From: Phoebastria nigripes
Lineage: Eukaryota; Chordata; Aves; Procellariiformes; Diomedeidae
Direction: 5' to 3'
DNA: 64,000 bases
Assembly (NCBI GenBank): GCA_035582835.1
Contig: JAYKAV010002942.1
Coordinates: forward strand, 552,935-616,934
In this document: piece after piece, positions 27,607 to 39,400 of the stretch
Position numbering within the stretch: position 1 is the first letter of the stretch
How the letters are laid out: the number at the start of each line of letters is the position of its first letter
Notes under the pieces: generated by a model
Told to the model about the DNA's origin: nothing
The model's input: the letters and a program-made list of their open reading frames with translations, nothing else
Database searches by the model: none
Position numbers and translations under genes: made by a program

Positions 27607-28789
27607 CAAACAAGAGTGACACAAAATCAGACCTGGCATCCAGTCTAGGCTTTATCCTTTTCAACTGCTAATGGGCATCATTTGCCAAAAGCTGGACCAA
27701 ATTTTATTTTTAAATCTGGGCACAAGCTCAACAATGGAAATTGTTTATGCAAAATGCCAGGGCAGAAATTGGTCCTCAGTGCCTTAAATCACTGTTTGCT
27801 TTCAGAATGATATAATTCTCTGTCCACAGATTACACGACAATAAATTCATAACCTCAGTGCCATTATTTCATCCAAATAGAAGAGGTTTTGGAAGTAACT
27901 GAGGATAAAATGTAGGCCTGTGATGTCTGTGGTTATTTCAGAACCACCGGGTTTCAGACTCACACAGATTTCTTCTGAGGTTGTAGCACTGCCTGTGAAT
28001 AAGAGGATGGATGGTTTTGACCACTTTTTTAGATACAGCAAAATGGAAAGAAATTTACATTCTCTGTCTTACTTTTTAACTGGTTTCTTCTTTTTCCAAT
28101 AATTTTTCAGGGACAATATATGGGACTAACCAGACTGAGCAGAGAAACAGTTGCTAAAACGCTGTAATTTTATTGGCCAATTGTATATACGGTACTCATA
28201 AAGCTAAATGAATTTCTTCCTGGCATTTTATTCTCCTATANCTCAGCTCATCCCAATTAGGAACTGTGATTTATTTCATACTTTTCACAGAAATAATTTT
28301 GCAGCTTCTGTGAAATGAATTACTACAAAGAGGTACAGGAATGTGACAGGGGAAAAGCATTTGGGTTTTTGTGTCATCTGTAGTATCTACACAATTTATG
28401 AGTCTCATCGCCTCAGTGCTTTAGTACCTATGAGTGATGTCATTAAAAGCTTTATAACAAAGACATGTAATAGTATAACCTTGATTTTCCAGTTCATAAT
28501 GTTGTACTAGTTGGTTAAACATTAGGAAGCCCTTTATCCTGCATTTTTGCGGAGTGTAACAAGTTGAGATTTCTTTTTATTGGAAAGCTTTTCTTCAGTG
28601 AAACAGGCTGTGCCCGCAGTCCTTCTGTGGCAGAGCCTTGGGAGGGCATGGAGCGGGTGGCTGTGGAGCTCACCTTTCTCCCAGCATTTCTGGGGACTTG
28701 CCTCAGGGAGCCAAACTGGCATCACCAAGGGCAGGCCCAAGCCTACTAACCACACCTGTGGTAGCAAAACAACACCCACAGTGAAGGAG

Positions 28790-29228
28790 GACATAGTTAA
28801 GAGTGGAAAAAAGACAATCGTCGTATCTATGTACTGGAAACAGGATCGAGGGAACTGCAGGGAGATCAGCAACTCAGTCCCTGGGAAGATTATGAAGCAA
28901 ATCCTCCCTGAAGCCATTTCCAGGCACAGGAAGGACACATGCAGGAGGTGACTGGGAACAGTCAGCATGGATTTACCAAGGGCAAGTCATGCCTGACCGA
29001 GCTGGTGACATGAGTGGCTGTGTAGACAAGGGGAAAGCAGTGACGTAAGGGAAAAAAAAAAAAAAATCACTGTGAGGGTGTCTGCACTGGAACATGTTTC
29101 CCAGAGAGGCGGTGGAGTCTCATCTCTGGAGACAAAACTCAAATGGACCTGCTCTAACTGGCCCTGCCTTGAGCATGGGGTTGGTCTAGAGACATCCAGA
29201 GGACTACATGTTTCTGTGATTCTATGAC
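28790..29228 (+). mobile_element. CR1 LINE, 5'-truncated and internally deleted
   Basis: The left part (about 28790-29046) matches the CR1 ORF2 reverse transcriptase region. In the frame ending near 28951 it encodes a GNCREIS...VPGKIMKQIL-like block, and further on a second block reads as the CR1 stretch around QHGFTKGKSCLT (about 28960-29005), with frame breaks. The sequence then jumps across an A-run (29050-29064) to the 3' untranslated region. That region, from CACTGTGAGGGTG (about 29067) onward, is colinear with the usual CR1 end and finishes TCTGTGATTCTATGA (29213-29227). Most of the reverse transcriptase, including its catalytic box, is missing. It is inactive. Avian CR1s normally end in short ATTCTATGA-type repeats rather than poly(A). 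Confidence 0.82.
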
Positions 29229-32200
29229 AAAGTGAACTCCACGATCCCACAGAGCTTCTAGAGCATTGGGAAAACAATCAGGACTCCCAGTTTTTAAATG
29301 CCAGAGGGTACAGTGTGCCAAGATGCTTAGCAAACTGTTCTGCATACCTCCTTATTCCTTCACCTCCCCTTCATGTTAGATGGCTCAAATTAACTCGGTG
29401 TTTTCCAAGGGTTCCATTGATAATGAGTGAAAAGAAGTTATTTTCCAAGACTAGTTTTTTTTTTTTTTTTCTTTTTTCTACTTCTGGTTTTCCTGACAGG
29501 ATGACTAGACAAAATAAAATAATAGGCAAAAAATATAAACCAGTTGCATTTAATTTTCTCTTGGCTGACAATAGTCTTGGAATGCAGTCATCGACCTGCT
29601 GATATGTGTCTTGGATATATGGTCAGAAAATCAGAATAGCTAGAATAACATGTGTTGATCTTGGATCTGAGCCTGATTTTGTATATTTTGATTTGATCAA
29701 TTCATAACTAAATTTTGGAGGAATGAGGAAAGCAATGTCCACACCCATTTTCAGGCAGAATCAGCTGTAATACCCTACTCTGGTTTATTTTTCTATACTT
29801 CAAACTGTAGAGACAATGAGATTTTTTAATTACTTATTTTACATTACAGATAAATTTCCCTGTCTCTATTCTTAGAGCTAATCAGACATAGAGAGTTGCT
29901 TCAAGAACTGCAATATTAAAATACAAATATAAGCGACAAGAAACTGCTAACACTTCAAAAATCTTTGTATGAGACAGGCAGGTTATGAAAAATGACCCCT
30001 GTGAATATAATTTTTTTTTTCTTTTTTTTTTTTTACCTTTTTTTGCATATTTAGACACTTATGAACACTTACCAAACAGCAAGGAAAACTTTCTCTGAGA
30101 AATAATAATTTTACCTAAATCCATCATTTCACTGTTAATGTTTTTAAAATCCTTGATTTCAACCCAAATTTGCCAAATTCTTTCAGCTACGAAAAATGTG
30201 AGGATTATTTTATTTGCCTTTTAGTCAATGCTGTGTCAGACTCATTCCCATTTCCATCCTCTCTGCGACAAGTTTGTTTAAAACTACCTTTCAGGGTTCC
30301 CAAGTGGTAACTTAAGTGTCAAGTTTAAGTCACCCTGTGGTATTTTAGGCTGTTTTTCACTACACTGTTCCAAAAGTGTCCTGGAATGCAGGTGTCCCAC
30401 CTCCACGTTCAATACTTATTCACTAAGCAGAAGAGTCATTCTCAGTCTTGTGCTCAATAACAACTGAAGGATTGCATATGAAACAACAGCTGTAATAGAT
30501 GATCTCACAGTTTAATGAGTAAGATGATACTGTCTTGGAAACTGGGAGCTACAGACTTAAATTCCTTCAGGTACAGGTGGGACTGGGGTGTTCAGTCACT
30601 TCCACAGCATGAGAGCCTAACACCTTTTGAATCCAGCCCTTCAATTCCTCTTCTTCCTTTACAATAAATTTAATGTTTAATTCCACTAGAATACATTTAC
30701 CCAAACTGAATTTTCTAATTCTTAAAAACTCTACTTATAGTAAAGCTTCAATGTCAGAAATGTTTTAATCCTGTGGGATCAGATGCAACTAAAATAACTC
30801 CTTTGCTAAACATAGCAACTCTTAAAAAGAGCCTTGGAAAACAGATGTGCTAATAGTATTGAATGGAAAACACTATGTACTCACCACTATCCATTCTTTA
30901 GCTTAGGATGGAAAATAAATGACACCAGTCTTCAGAAGTTCCTATTTAAAGATTCATTGTGCTCCTGGCAAATGTCAACAATCAGGATGGGAGAGAGGAA
31001 AAGTGTAGGTGATCATAAAAGGAGAATTTGGCTGGCAGATTATATTTAGAATTTCCCCCGTGTGGGGAGGTAGAGAAGGTGAGATTTCACCTACTTTCTA
31101 GAAAGTCATTCTTTTAATTTGAAAAGTCCTCAAGATATGACAAGACCACTCACACTAGGGCTGTGCTTCTGAGATTTCTGGACTGTAGCAAATGCTTTTT
31201 GTTCCACAAAATCCTACAACTACAGATTAAATCAACGTGCATAGTTGGTAGTGACACTTTTTTAACAGCAGTGAAATAAAATGACTGGTTGTATGACAAA
31301 AATATCCTTTTAATTGTCCAGTCTGGGCAATGACCCAAGGTAAAAACAAGCAGGCTAAATGGCCCATTGCCATATCTCTCAAGAAACAATTATAATATTG
31401 TTCTTCCATTCCCTGTGTTGGCTGGGTTCCCATTTCTTAATCTGTCTGTAAGGGCTGACATTATTATTTCTCTGTATTTGCTTTTTAAATTGTGGTTTCT
31501 AGAGTTCCTCTTTTCATCTGTCTCTCAACCTCTTTCTCACACTTTTCTGCTTTGCTACTGAATTTTCTCATCTATTCCATTTCCCTGTTTTTTTGTCCTG
31601 GCACTGGTTGCTAGTGATAGTTGTGAGGTTAGCTTAAATCTATCTAGTTTCCATTCACTTCTTCTCTAACTTCCCCAGAATGGGATCATGCCATCAAATA
31701 TTGAAAAAAATGCCAATTGTACCTTTAAAGAAGGAAAGTGTGAAAAAGGATCCCATTCTTCAGGCAAAAAGGAAGGCATCAAAGGAAGGCTGACCATAGG
31801 TGTCATATATTGGTGAGGTGGCATGCAGGCGGTAAGCTCAAGAGAAGGATCCAAAAATTAGCATCAAGGCAATACACACTTAGCACAGAAATCGGTACTG
31901 AGGGGAGCACACGGACACTTACATTACACTTGAAGCCATCTGGACCACCCAGAATATCCATTACTGTGCTTATCTATGGCCTACATGAGGCACTTGATTG
32001 GAAAAGAGTAGTCCATACTCTAGTCCTTTTATGTTCTTGGCACTGATGAAAGCAAGGGTGGAGAAACAAGGTTTTCAGATGAGCTGGTCTCAGAGGACCT
32101 TGCCACTACCATTGCTGATGTGTCTTGTTGTTTCCATTCATCGAGGCATATTAAAACTATGAAATCTGAAAGCAGTTGAAAAAGTATGCACAGTGATATC

Positions 32201-34689
32201 CCCTGTAATGTGAACCAGGACGCTGTTATAGCAGTTGGGATAGTGTGGCACCTCTGAAACTGCTTTAATAGTAAACTTAATGCACCTCTGTCCTTCAGCC
32301 GGAGTCTCGCTGACTGTTCCTTGTGAATTGAAAGGAGAAAGTGTTGTATTAAGAAATTAAGAATAATAAACAGGTAGGAGAAGAGAAGATGGCTCCATTT
32401 TGAGCAGTGCGAGTGGACAGAAAGCAGGAAAGCCAGCTGAGACCCAGAGGTGTATGGGAGACGCATCCTCTGCCTCCCCCGTTTGCCCTCAGGGTAGAAC
32501 TCGGTGGGGAGGAATTCTAGAAGAAAGGTTCCTGGGCAGCTAAGAATGAAATATGCTTTTAAGCATAAAGCAGACTGAATTTTATTGTTTTTGTTTCTCT
32601 GTGACCCTATCTCATATTTTTCAGTTGAGATCTTCACTTCTTGTTTTTCCACAGGAAACCAACACATTTTTCTCCATTAAGTTGTCTGATATTAAAAATG
32701 AACCCAGAGGTAACTGTCAATCCAGGGTACACACGTCTCTAATAGTAGTGAACCTAATTAAAGTGATGAATTAAAACAACCACAAGGAAGACCCATAACA
32801 TGAGACACATTTGGGAGGGCCGGGAGCTGGGTTTGCCTTCAAACAGCTTAGATAGCATGAGAGCTGAGATTGCCAGGCACCAACTTCTAAGGAAAAGTCC
32901 CTCCTGGCTGCACCAGCCAGCACCCATCTGGCAGGGAGCAGACAGCAGAGACACAGCTCTCAGCCCTGGGCCATGCCCAGGCTGTGAGGCACGCTCAGAG
33001 CTTGGCATCACACTTTTAGGAATTGCCGAGCAGTGCATCACAATGCCCAACTTCTTTTAGGACCTGACACTTTTGTCCTGAAAAATCAATGTATATAAGT
33101 ATCTTTTTGGCAGAGCAGTGCAGAAAACACAGAGGGAATGAATCTCAAATATTGCTGCAATGGGGACTGGAGGAACTGTGTCTGTCCCCTCAGCATGAAG
33201 GTTAACACTGAAGAAGCACATTAGCAGGAACAGTGTGCCACTAAACACACCATCAAAGGGAGGCTGAAGGAATTATGTGGCCCTCTTGGTCCCTGCTACA
33301 GTCTTAGCGGCCCTTTCAAGGCACAGGGATAAAACAAGCACAGGTCCACTCAGACACACAGATGTCCCTCCCGTGTGTACTGATCAAAGAGAGAACCACA
33401 TCACCCACAACCACAGTAAAACATTCGTTTTCATCTGTAGCCCTTTGTTGGCAGAAAGTGATCAGGAAGATTGCCTTTCAACAGCAACAGAGTTAGAATT
33501 TATTATTATTATTATTATTTTTAATGGAAAGCAATTGTCCTTGCAGGGCAAAATTTAAAGATAACAAGCTGGAACCATGCATGGCTTTATTAACATAGTG
33601 AGCTGAATTCCTCTCCCCCCCTCCAAACACAAACCCATGCTGGGCCTATGAAATGAAAGCTGTCTTTAATGAAACAAGGAAATGACATGACTGAATGAGT
33701 GGAGCTGCCTAACAGACCCATGTCTGGTAACTGAAGAAACTCTTGCTGAGAGAAATGGACTGTGAATGTTCATTACAAAAACACTGATTAAGAGATAAAG
33801 GACAACAATCTGACCCCAAAACAAATGTTGTTTAAGATCTGTCCCCCATTAACTTTTTATCCTCACCTATATATTTCTCTTAAACTATTTGAGTCATGTC
33901 ATCTAAAGAGCTTCCTCACGGCCTGCTGGCCATTTCAGCAAAGGTCATCTCTAATTGGGGTTACTCTTCAGAAATAAAATTGAAGTACATATTTTTGTAT
34001 GATTTAGGAGACTACCTCTAATTACTGGAAGAATATATACTTCTATCAGCATCTCAGACATGATTATACTATATTTTATTTGTTCACATAATGCATTTGC
34101 TCTCCATTTTCTTCCCATCCCTTCTTTCCGCAGGGCTGTCTCAAAAAGTTAGGATCAGTATGTGTGACTACAGAAAACCGCTGTATCCAGTTGCTCCATT
34201 TACCGAAGAAGAAGAAGGGTGTATCCCTGGTGGTTATGTGAGCAGGGACAGTATTGGATCCCTTTAGTGTAATGACTCATCCAACCTGGTAAATCATGGT
34301 CAGCTTGGTCTAGTTCTTCCTCTTTAATAACTCATTTTGTGATAGTCCCTATCTTTTTAGGACAAATTTTTTCACAGCCTTCCTGATTTTGATAGACTTC
34401 ACTCATTTCTTGTTTCTGTCGCTTGGCCATCTGCTCATCAGTTCTCACTTAGTTTCCTTAAGAATATGAGTAAAAATGACTGCACTAGCTCTGATTAAAT
34501 GTTTAGTTAGCTTACTATCCAGCCTTTGGTAGTCATCAGTAACGAATATTAAAGAAAGCAGGTAAGGAATAGTTCTTCCCTCTAGACAGCTTCCCAGCTT
34601 GTAGCAGTTAGCAATTTAAGGACTTCCTTTGCAGTAGGGTGTGTCCAGGCCATTGACTTTATTAGCCTGCTCACAGCCTCTCCTCCACC
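29229..34689. other. Non-coding unique sequence
   Basis: No gene recognised with confidence. T-rich runs lie at 29455-29477 and 30011-30047. The longest open frame of the whole window (212 codons, minus strand, 32029-32667) lies here and matches no family I know. A splice-like segment at 34134-34237 is discussed in findings. Confidence 0.4.
33500..33521 (+). repeat. (ATT)n microsatellite
   Basis: About seven ATT units in an uninterrupted run. Confidence 0.85.
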
Positions 34690-36080
34690 TATTCTTTTTC
34701 TAGTTTATATCTATTTTTAGTCTACACAACATCCTGTGGCACTACTAGCACAACACGTGAAAAGAAGTTCTTCCTTTTATTTTGATTGTAATCACGCTAC
34801 TTGTTAATTTCATTGGATGACTTCATACTTGGACACTGTGAGAAATATCACAACTTCATTCATGATCTTATGAATCATGATTTTCTTGACCTGTACTATA
34901 GTATCTTTTAGATGTTCTCTTTCCACCGTGAGGACTCTTGCTTTTTTTGCTTATTACTTTGTATTTCTTCTTGGATGAAGGTTGCTCAGTAACTCTGGTC
35001 TTTCTTGTTGCCAGTGTTTTTTCCTTTCTCACTTAACTATATTCTTTTTGAGATACGGAAACTAGAACTGCATGCAGCATTCAAGAACAGACACAAAATG
35101 TTTTATGTGTTTGCTTGCTTGTATGTTTTCCTTTATTGCTTTTTTTGATGTATCTGAACTTTGTGTATGGTATTTTTTAGCACTGATGTTTTCCTCAAAT
35201 TGTACACAATGCTCCCTGGATATCTTTTCTACACCCTTTAGTGGACATCATCATATGTGTATATAAGTAGGCTATTTTTGTCTACAATGTATATTGCTTT
35301 GCAGGCATGAATACTGAATTCAGCTGATCAGAACTTAGTATTTTCAATGGTCAGTCCCAAGTTTAAGTACCCTGAAAAATTTTGTGCCAAATCTGTTATC
35401 TTGCTAATTAAAACAATGGGCTAAAAGCATTGGTAGGTCATTTATTTTGTATTAGAGTTTCATTTGACTTTTTGGGTAAATAATGTCTGGTACTCATGAT
35501 CTGATGGTATTCTTTCTGTCCTTTTTTTCCAAAACCCTTTCTATAATTGGGGGGGTTAGTGGGGGGAGTTGGATCAGATGTCCTCTAGAGGTCCTTTCCA
35601 AACTCAACCATTCTGTGGGTCTGTGATTCTATGATAGTGTTTATTTTGGACACTTCTTCCCTGGACGGCCAGACTCTGCTATGGGAACCCCCCAAACCCT
35701 TCCATCAACACTGTTACAAAGAGTCCACTTAGCTTTTCTGCCTTATTTTCCTTTAGTTCTCCTTTTCAACTCAGTTATCTATTGGCCCTACTGGCTCTCA
35801 GCAAGCTTCCTACTCCTGAAGTTTTCAAAATGTTTTTATTAATAATTTTTATGCCTTTAGCAAGTTGCTCAGAAAAATATTTTCTGGCCAGCCTTATTAT
35901 GGTTTACATTTAACCTGCTGAACTTTAATCTCTTTTCCATTTTCTTCAGTTGAATATTACTTCTGATTTTGTGGAATGCCTTTTATTCTTTTGGTAGCTT
36001 GATGGCATGTATATTTACTGTGGGCTTCTAATTCAATGACTTTTAAATGTTGGTTTTTATTATTATTTCCTTTCAAGTAA
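34690..36080 (-). mobile_element. Ancient long CR1-type LINE, antisense, ORF2 remnant
   Basis: Minus-strand translation gives, in 5'-to-3' order of the element, a series of landmarks of CR1 ORF2. EQLAK (35856-35870) lies in the linker before the reverse transcriptase. INDL-like residues near 35434-35445 follow the GVPQGS motif region. FGTK (35380-35391) stands where the F-A-D-D catalytic box should be. A segment at 35292-35330 aligns with the WQMKFNVDKCK block through its F, C and K. Finally LECCMQF, a stop, then FPYLKK (35044-35085) matches the LEYCVQFWSPHLKK thumb-region motif. The 34690-35040 part corresponds to the ORF2 C-terminus and 3' region. Stops and frameshifts are frequent, and part of the catalytic domain is deleted. 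A plus-strand CR1 tail is nested inside. It is probably tens of millions of years old and inactive. Outer limits are approximate. Confidence 0.72.
35549..35636 (+). mobile_element. Young CR1 3' end nested in older CR1
   Basis: About 88 bases of a CR1 3' terminus: GTTGGATCAGATGTCCTCTA, then GGTCCTTTCCAAACTCAACC, then CATTCTGTG...TGTGATTCTATGAT. This is the usual extreme 5' truncation of CR1. It lies on the opposite strand to the surrounding older element, so it inserted later. Confidence 0.85.
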
Positions 36081-37834
36081 ATGTCTGTCTTTATGTCATA
36101 AAGACCTTCATGAAGTAAAGATTTTTAACAATAAAAGTTACATAGTGGACTTTAGGCTTTTTTTTTCTCCAATCATTAAGACTGTTTCATTCAAGTATAT
36201 TACGGTTACTGTTACAGAATGAATCTTCAAGAATAAGACTTACGCATTTTCCATTCTTTTCCTTTATCTGAAAGAATTGTCAAGAATGTCATTTGTACTC
36301 ACTAGTCCTCAGTGGTGTGACTGTAAGTTACTTCTTCAACTAACTCTGAAAAGTGAAGCACAACCTCCTTCTGCACACTACAACTGACTTTACAGACAGC
36401 AACAGCCTTACATGCTGAGGCATTGCTACTCTATCATATAACTAGATTATATACTAGGTAGCATGTACTTTTTCTGAAAATTCTACCCAGATGATATTAG
36501 GAAATGAATTTTTAATTAAAATAGCATGGAAATTCCTTTGAAAATCTGATTCCTGGTACTTCCTAGCAGCAGGCAAATGAGATTCCTCCCCCTCCCCCCA
36601 CTCATCTTATTATTTTTGGAGACTTTTTTTGTTGTTTATAAGAAAAAAATACTTACTCTAACATAACTTGCTAAGTAAAATGTCCCTTTGGCAACTATCC
36701 CAGAACAGCAACTATAAACACATGTTTAGGTTTTAAGGAGTGTTATACAGTAGATAATTTATCATTTCCCTGTTATAGCCATTTCATTTCAAGTCATTAG
36801 TCAGACCTGTACAAATAAATCACAACTAACAAAACTTTAACAATCCATATAAAGGAAATGGCATTCTCGTCTTTTCTATATTTGCAGAGAAAACTTGTAA
36901 GGAAAATTTAATAGAGGTGTAAAATGCTTACTTTGCTTTCTACCTTATTAAATTATATTCCTGGATATTTTGTTTCACTGGGGGATTCAGCCTTTCGATA
37001 GCACCAGTCTTACTTCTCTGTTTTCAAGTATACATTCCTTTGTGTTTTGTTTGGCTGAGGAACCCTTCCCTCACTCTTCTGGTCTGTAGGTTAGTCATCG
37101 TACTTCCCCAATTACTCGGAGCACAGAGTATGTTTTTCAGGGGTGCATAAAACATAATTCTAGCAGGTAGGCTGACAAGAAAGAGTTAGACTACTGCCGA
37201 CTGAGATTTCTTCACCAATAATCAGTGAAGATTTGGAACATAATTCACCTACATTTTGAAGGAGAAATTTAGGCATTTGAATGTGGTCCACTGCTGACTG
37301 CTGTCTGCAGTAATGTATTGGCTGTGCATGTGCTCCCAGCAATAAGTTTTGGCTTTGCCTTAATAATAGTGGTTGTGATTAAGACTTTAAAAGAAAAGAA
37401 AAAATGATATAAAAAACCCCTCCAAACCTATTTCGGCCATGATCATCAGCCACAGGATATTTTTTTATTCTTTAAACTATGCAAATTATAAAACCAAATT
37501 GGTTTACAAACACTTTCCAATCATGCGACTTTAAACCTTCCTTTATTCCTCAGGGACGTCTTCTCTTGTTCTAGAAAGTGGATCTAAGAGTAAAACTGTG
37601 CAACGTAAGAAATGCTCAGTTTTAACCTTTCTAGCATGTTTGTCAAATAGCTTAGGGAAGTGTTTTCATCCATGCATTTCAAATCAGACCAGGGTGGGCC
37701 AAGGAAAAGCCTATCAACCTAAACCCATTAAGATTGCCATGAATGCGGGGGGCAGGGGGGAGGACAGGGGATTGTCCTTCATGGGCCTTCTGTTTGATTG
37801 TGATTATATTTAAATCTGAGAGCTCATTATATTT

Positions 37835-37925
37835 ACAGCTGTGACTACGTTGCTATGACAGCAGCAACACTGCCGTACCTTTTACAGGAAAAGGACAACT
37901 ATTTACATATTCCCTTAGTACAGCT
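37835..37925. promoter_or_regulatory. Possible regulatory segment with RFX-like X-box
   Basis: GTTGCTATGACAGC at 37849-37862 resembles the RFX X-box, with the second half-site one base off. No coding frame crosses it. It sits upstream of the SOX/POU-rich segment near 38.4 kb. Inference from motif only. Confidence 0.18.
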
Positions 37926-38249
37926 TGAGTTTCATCCCTTTCTTACAGCTTTTTCAATTGCGACTTATGCATGAATACGTTTTGCCTGTCCCCTTACCTG
38001 TTTATTTTTGGGAAAAGTTACTTAAGAGTAGCTTAGGTGCAAGCAGTTGGGCAGGGAGAGGTAGTTGTTTAAATCCTTCTGCGGAGCTGGTTCTCGACAC
38101 TTTGCTTAAATCTTCACCCTTTCTCCCCTGGGACCTGAACCGTGCTGTGCGCCCTGCTTTCAGCCACACATGCTCCTGGCTTCATTGCCACAATGGCACA
38201 GCTCAAGAGCGAGCAAGCCACTCTCTTGTTTCTTGGAAAGAGGGGCCCG

Positions 38250-38271
38250 TCTGCCTGTCTGTCTGTCTGTC
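38250..38271 (+). repeat. Short (CTGT)n repeat
   Basis: Four to five tandem CTGT units with one CCTG variant at the left end. Confidence 0.75.
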
Positions 38272-38319
38272 AAGTGTGTGAACTCCCGCTGTTCCCCAGA
38301 GTGCCAGCAGAAAGCAAAT

Positions 38320-38580
38320 CTCATTGCGCCTGCCATTTCCTAGCCAACACTAGCACAATGGAGAGCATGTAAACAGTTGGCTGGGCTGATTGTTACAATG
38401 ATTGAAGCAAATCAAGGGCAGCTTTGCCATGAACAATGAAATCTGCACTCTGTATGCAAATTCCTCCCTGCTTTCACTTCTGTTTCTCATCTGTGCCAGC
38501 GTGGTCTTAACAAACCTCCTATGAACTACAAAACAAGTTGCATAACCTTGCAGATCACTGGTCTTTCATTATAAGCTTTC
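38320..38580. promoter_or_regulatory. Possible conserved non-coding element, SOX/POU motifs
   Basis: A palindromic SOX-type pair ATTGTTACAAT lies at 38389-38399. A second SOX core AACAATG lies at 38432-38438, and a perfect POU octamer ATGCAAAT at 38454-38461, 16 bases further on. SOX and POU factors commonly act together at neural and pluripotency enhancers. No coding frame or repeat explains the segment. Octamers occur a few times by chance in 64 kb, so the cluster, not any one site, is the evidence. Cross-species conservation is unknown. Confidence 0.3.
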
Positions 38581-39109
38581 AGTTTCACTTACTTTGCACA
38601 AAACATTCCTGAAAGCAGAACCCGAGCTGCACAGCTGGACTCTTTCAGGCAGCTGTTGTCTTCCCCACCCCATTTTTTTTAATACTGGGCTTTGTCTTCT
38701 TATTTGCAGTGTTATTAAATAAAGTGATAGAAAAATGAGACAAAGAAAGGGTGACTGCATTTTGTGGATCCCATGGTTCTCCATCTTTTCTATTAATCAC
38801 AGCGTGGGGTGGCTGTTAGATTTACCAAACTCATTACGGTTCAGGAATCTCTTATATCATTTAGGAAATAGCATTATTTTTATCTTTCTTGCAGAAGTAA
38901 CCTTGCATGTCAGTGCTGAGGTCCCAGCGCTGCCTTACCCTTTGCTATGTGTGAATGGCCACATGCCAGCTGCTGAATTTAAGCATGTGCTCTCCTCCCT
39001 GATGTGAAGCTTGAGAGGTTCAAGAGACCAATTCCCTGGCTTTCAGTGTTGCACTAAACTGCTCCATGCAAGCTGTTTTATTTTGTGTTGCGGGAAACAC
39101 GTTTGTCCT

Positions 39110-39400
39110 TTCTGGGCCCTTGTGCCGAAATAGGGTTATACTGTTAATTCAGTGATAAATATTTCTGCTTTGTCAGAATATGCATTTCCACTCAGCCCAT
39201 TCCTATGTGTAGTAGGAATTGCGATGATTTGTTCTGACCGTTAGTAGTCATTATTAATGGTCATTCAATGGACACTCTCCATTATTAGCTTGAGTTGTAA
39301 GGGAATGTTGTAATTTTGTTTCTAGAGACTTCACCGCCTGTTGGAAAATTCTTTCAAAACTTTTTGTACAAATGAACCACAACTCAGGGTTGTCCTCTAA
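39110..39400. promoter_or_regulatory. Possible conserved non-coding element, homeodomain motifs
   Basis: Several ATTA/TAAT cores are packed together, including CATTATTAATGG near 39251 and CCATTATTAG near 39280. The sequence has no repeat character and no open frame. The base order resembles avian-mammalian conserved non-coding elements. Inference only. Confidence 0.2.

Larger units (their letters stand above)
24988..28789. other. Non-coding unique sequence with simple repeats
   Basis: No gene recognised. A C/T-rich patch lies near 25945-25968. The microsatellite and tandem duplication in this stretch are listed separately. Ambiguous bases lie at 25809 and 28241. Confidence 0.45.

Noticed and set aside
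28580..28951. 123-codon plus-strand open frame that looks protein-like
   Set aside because: Its C-terminal part is CR1 reverse transcriptase remnant, and the N-terminal part has no recognisable homology. Not a host gene.
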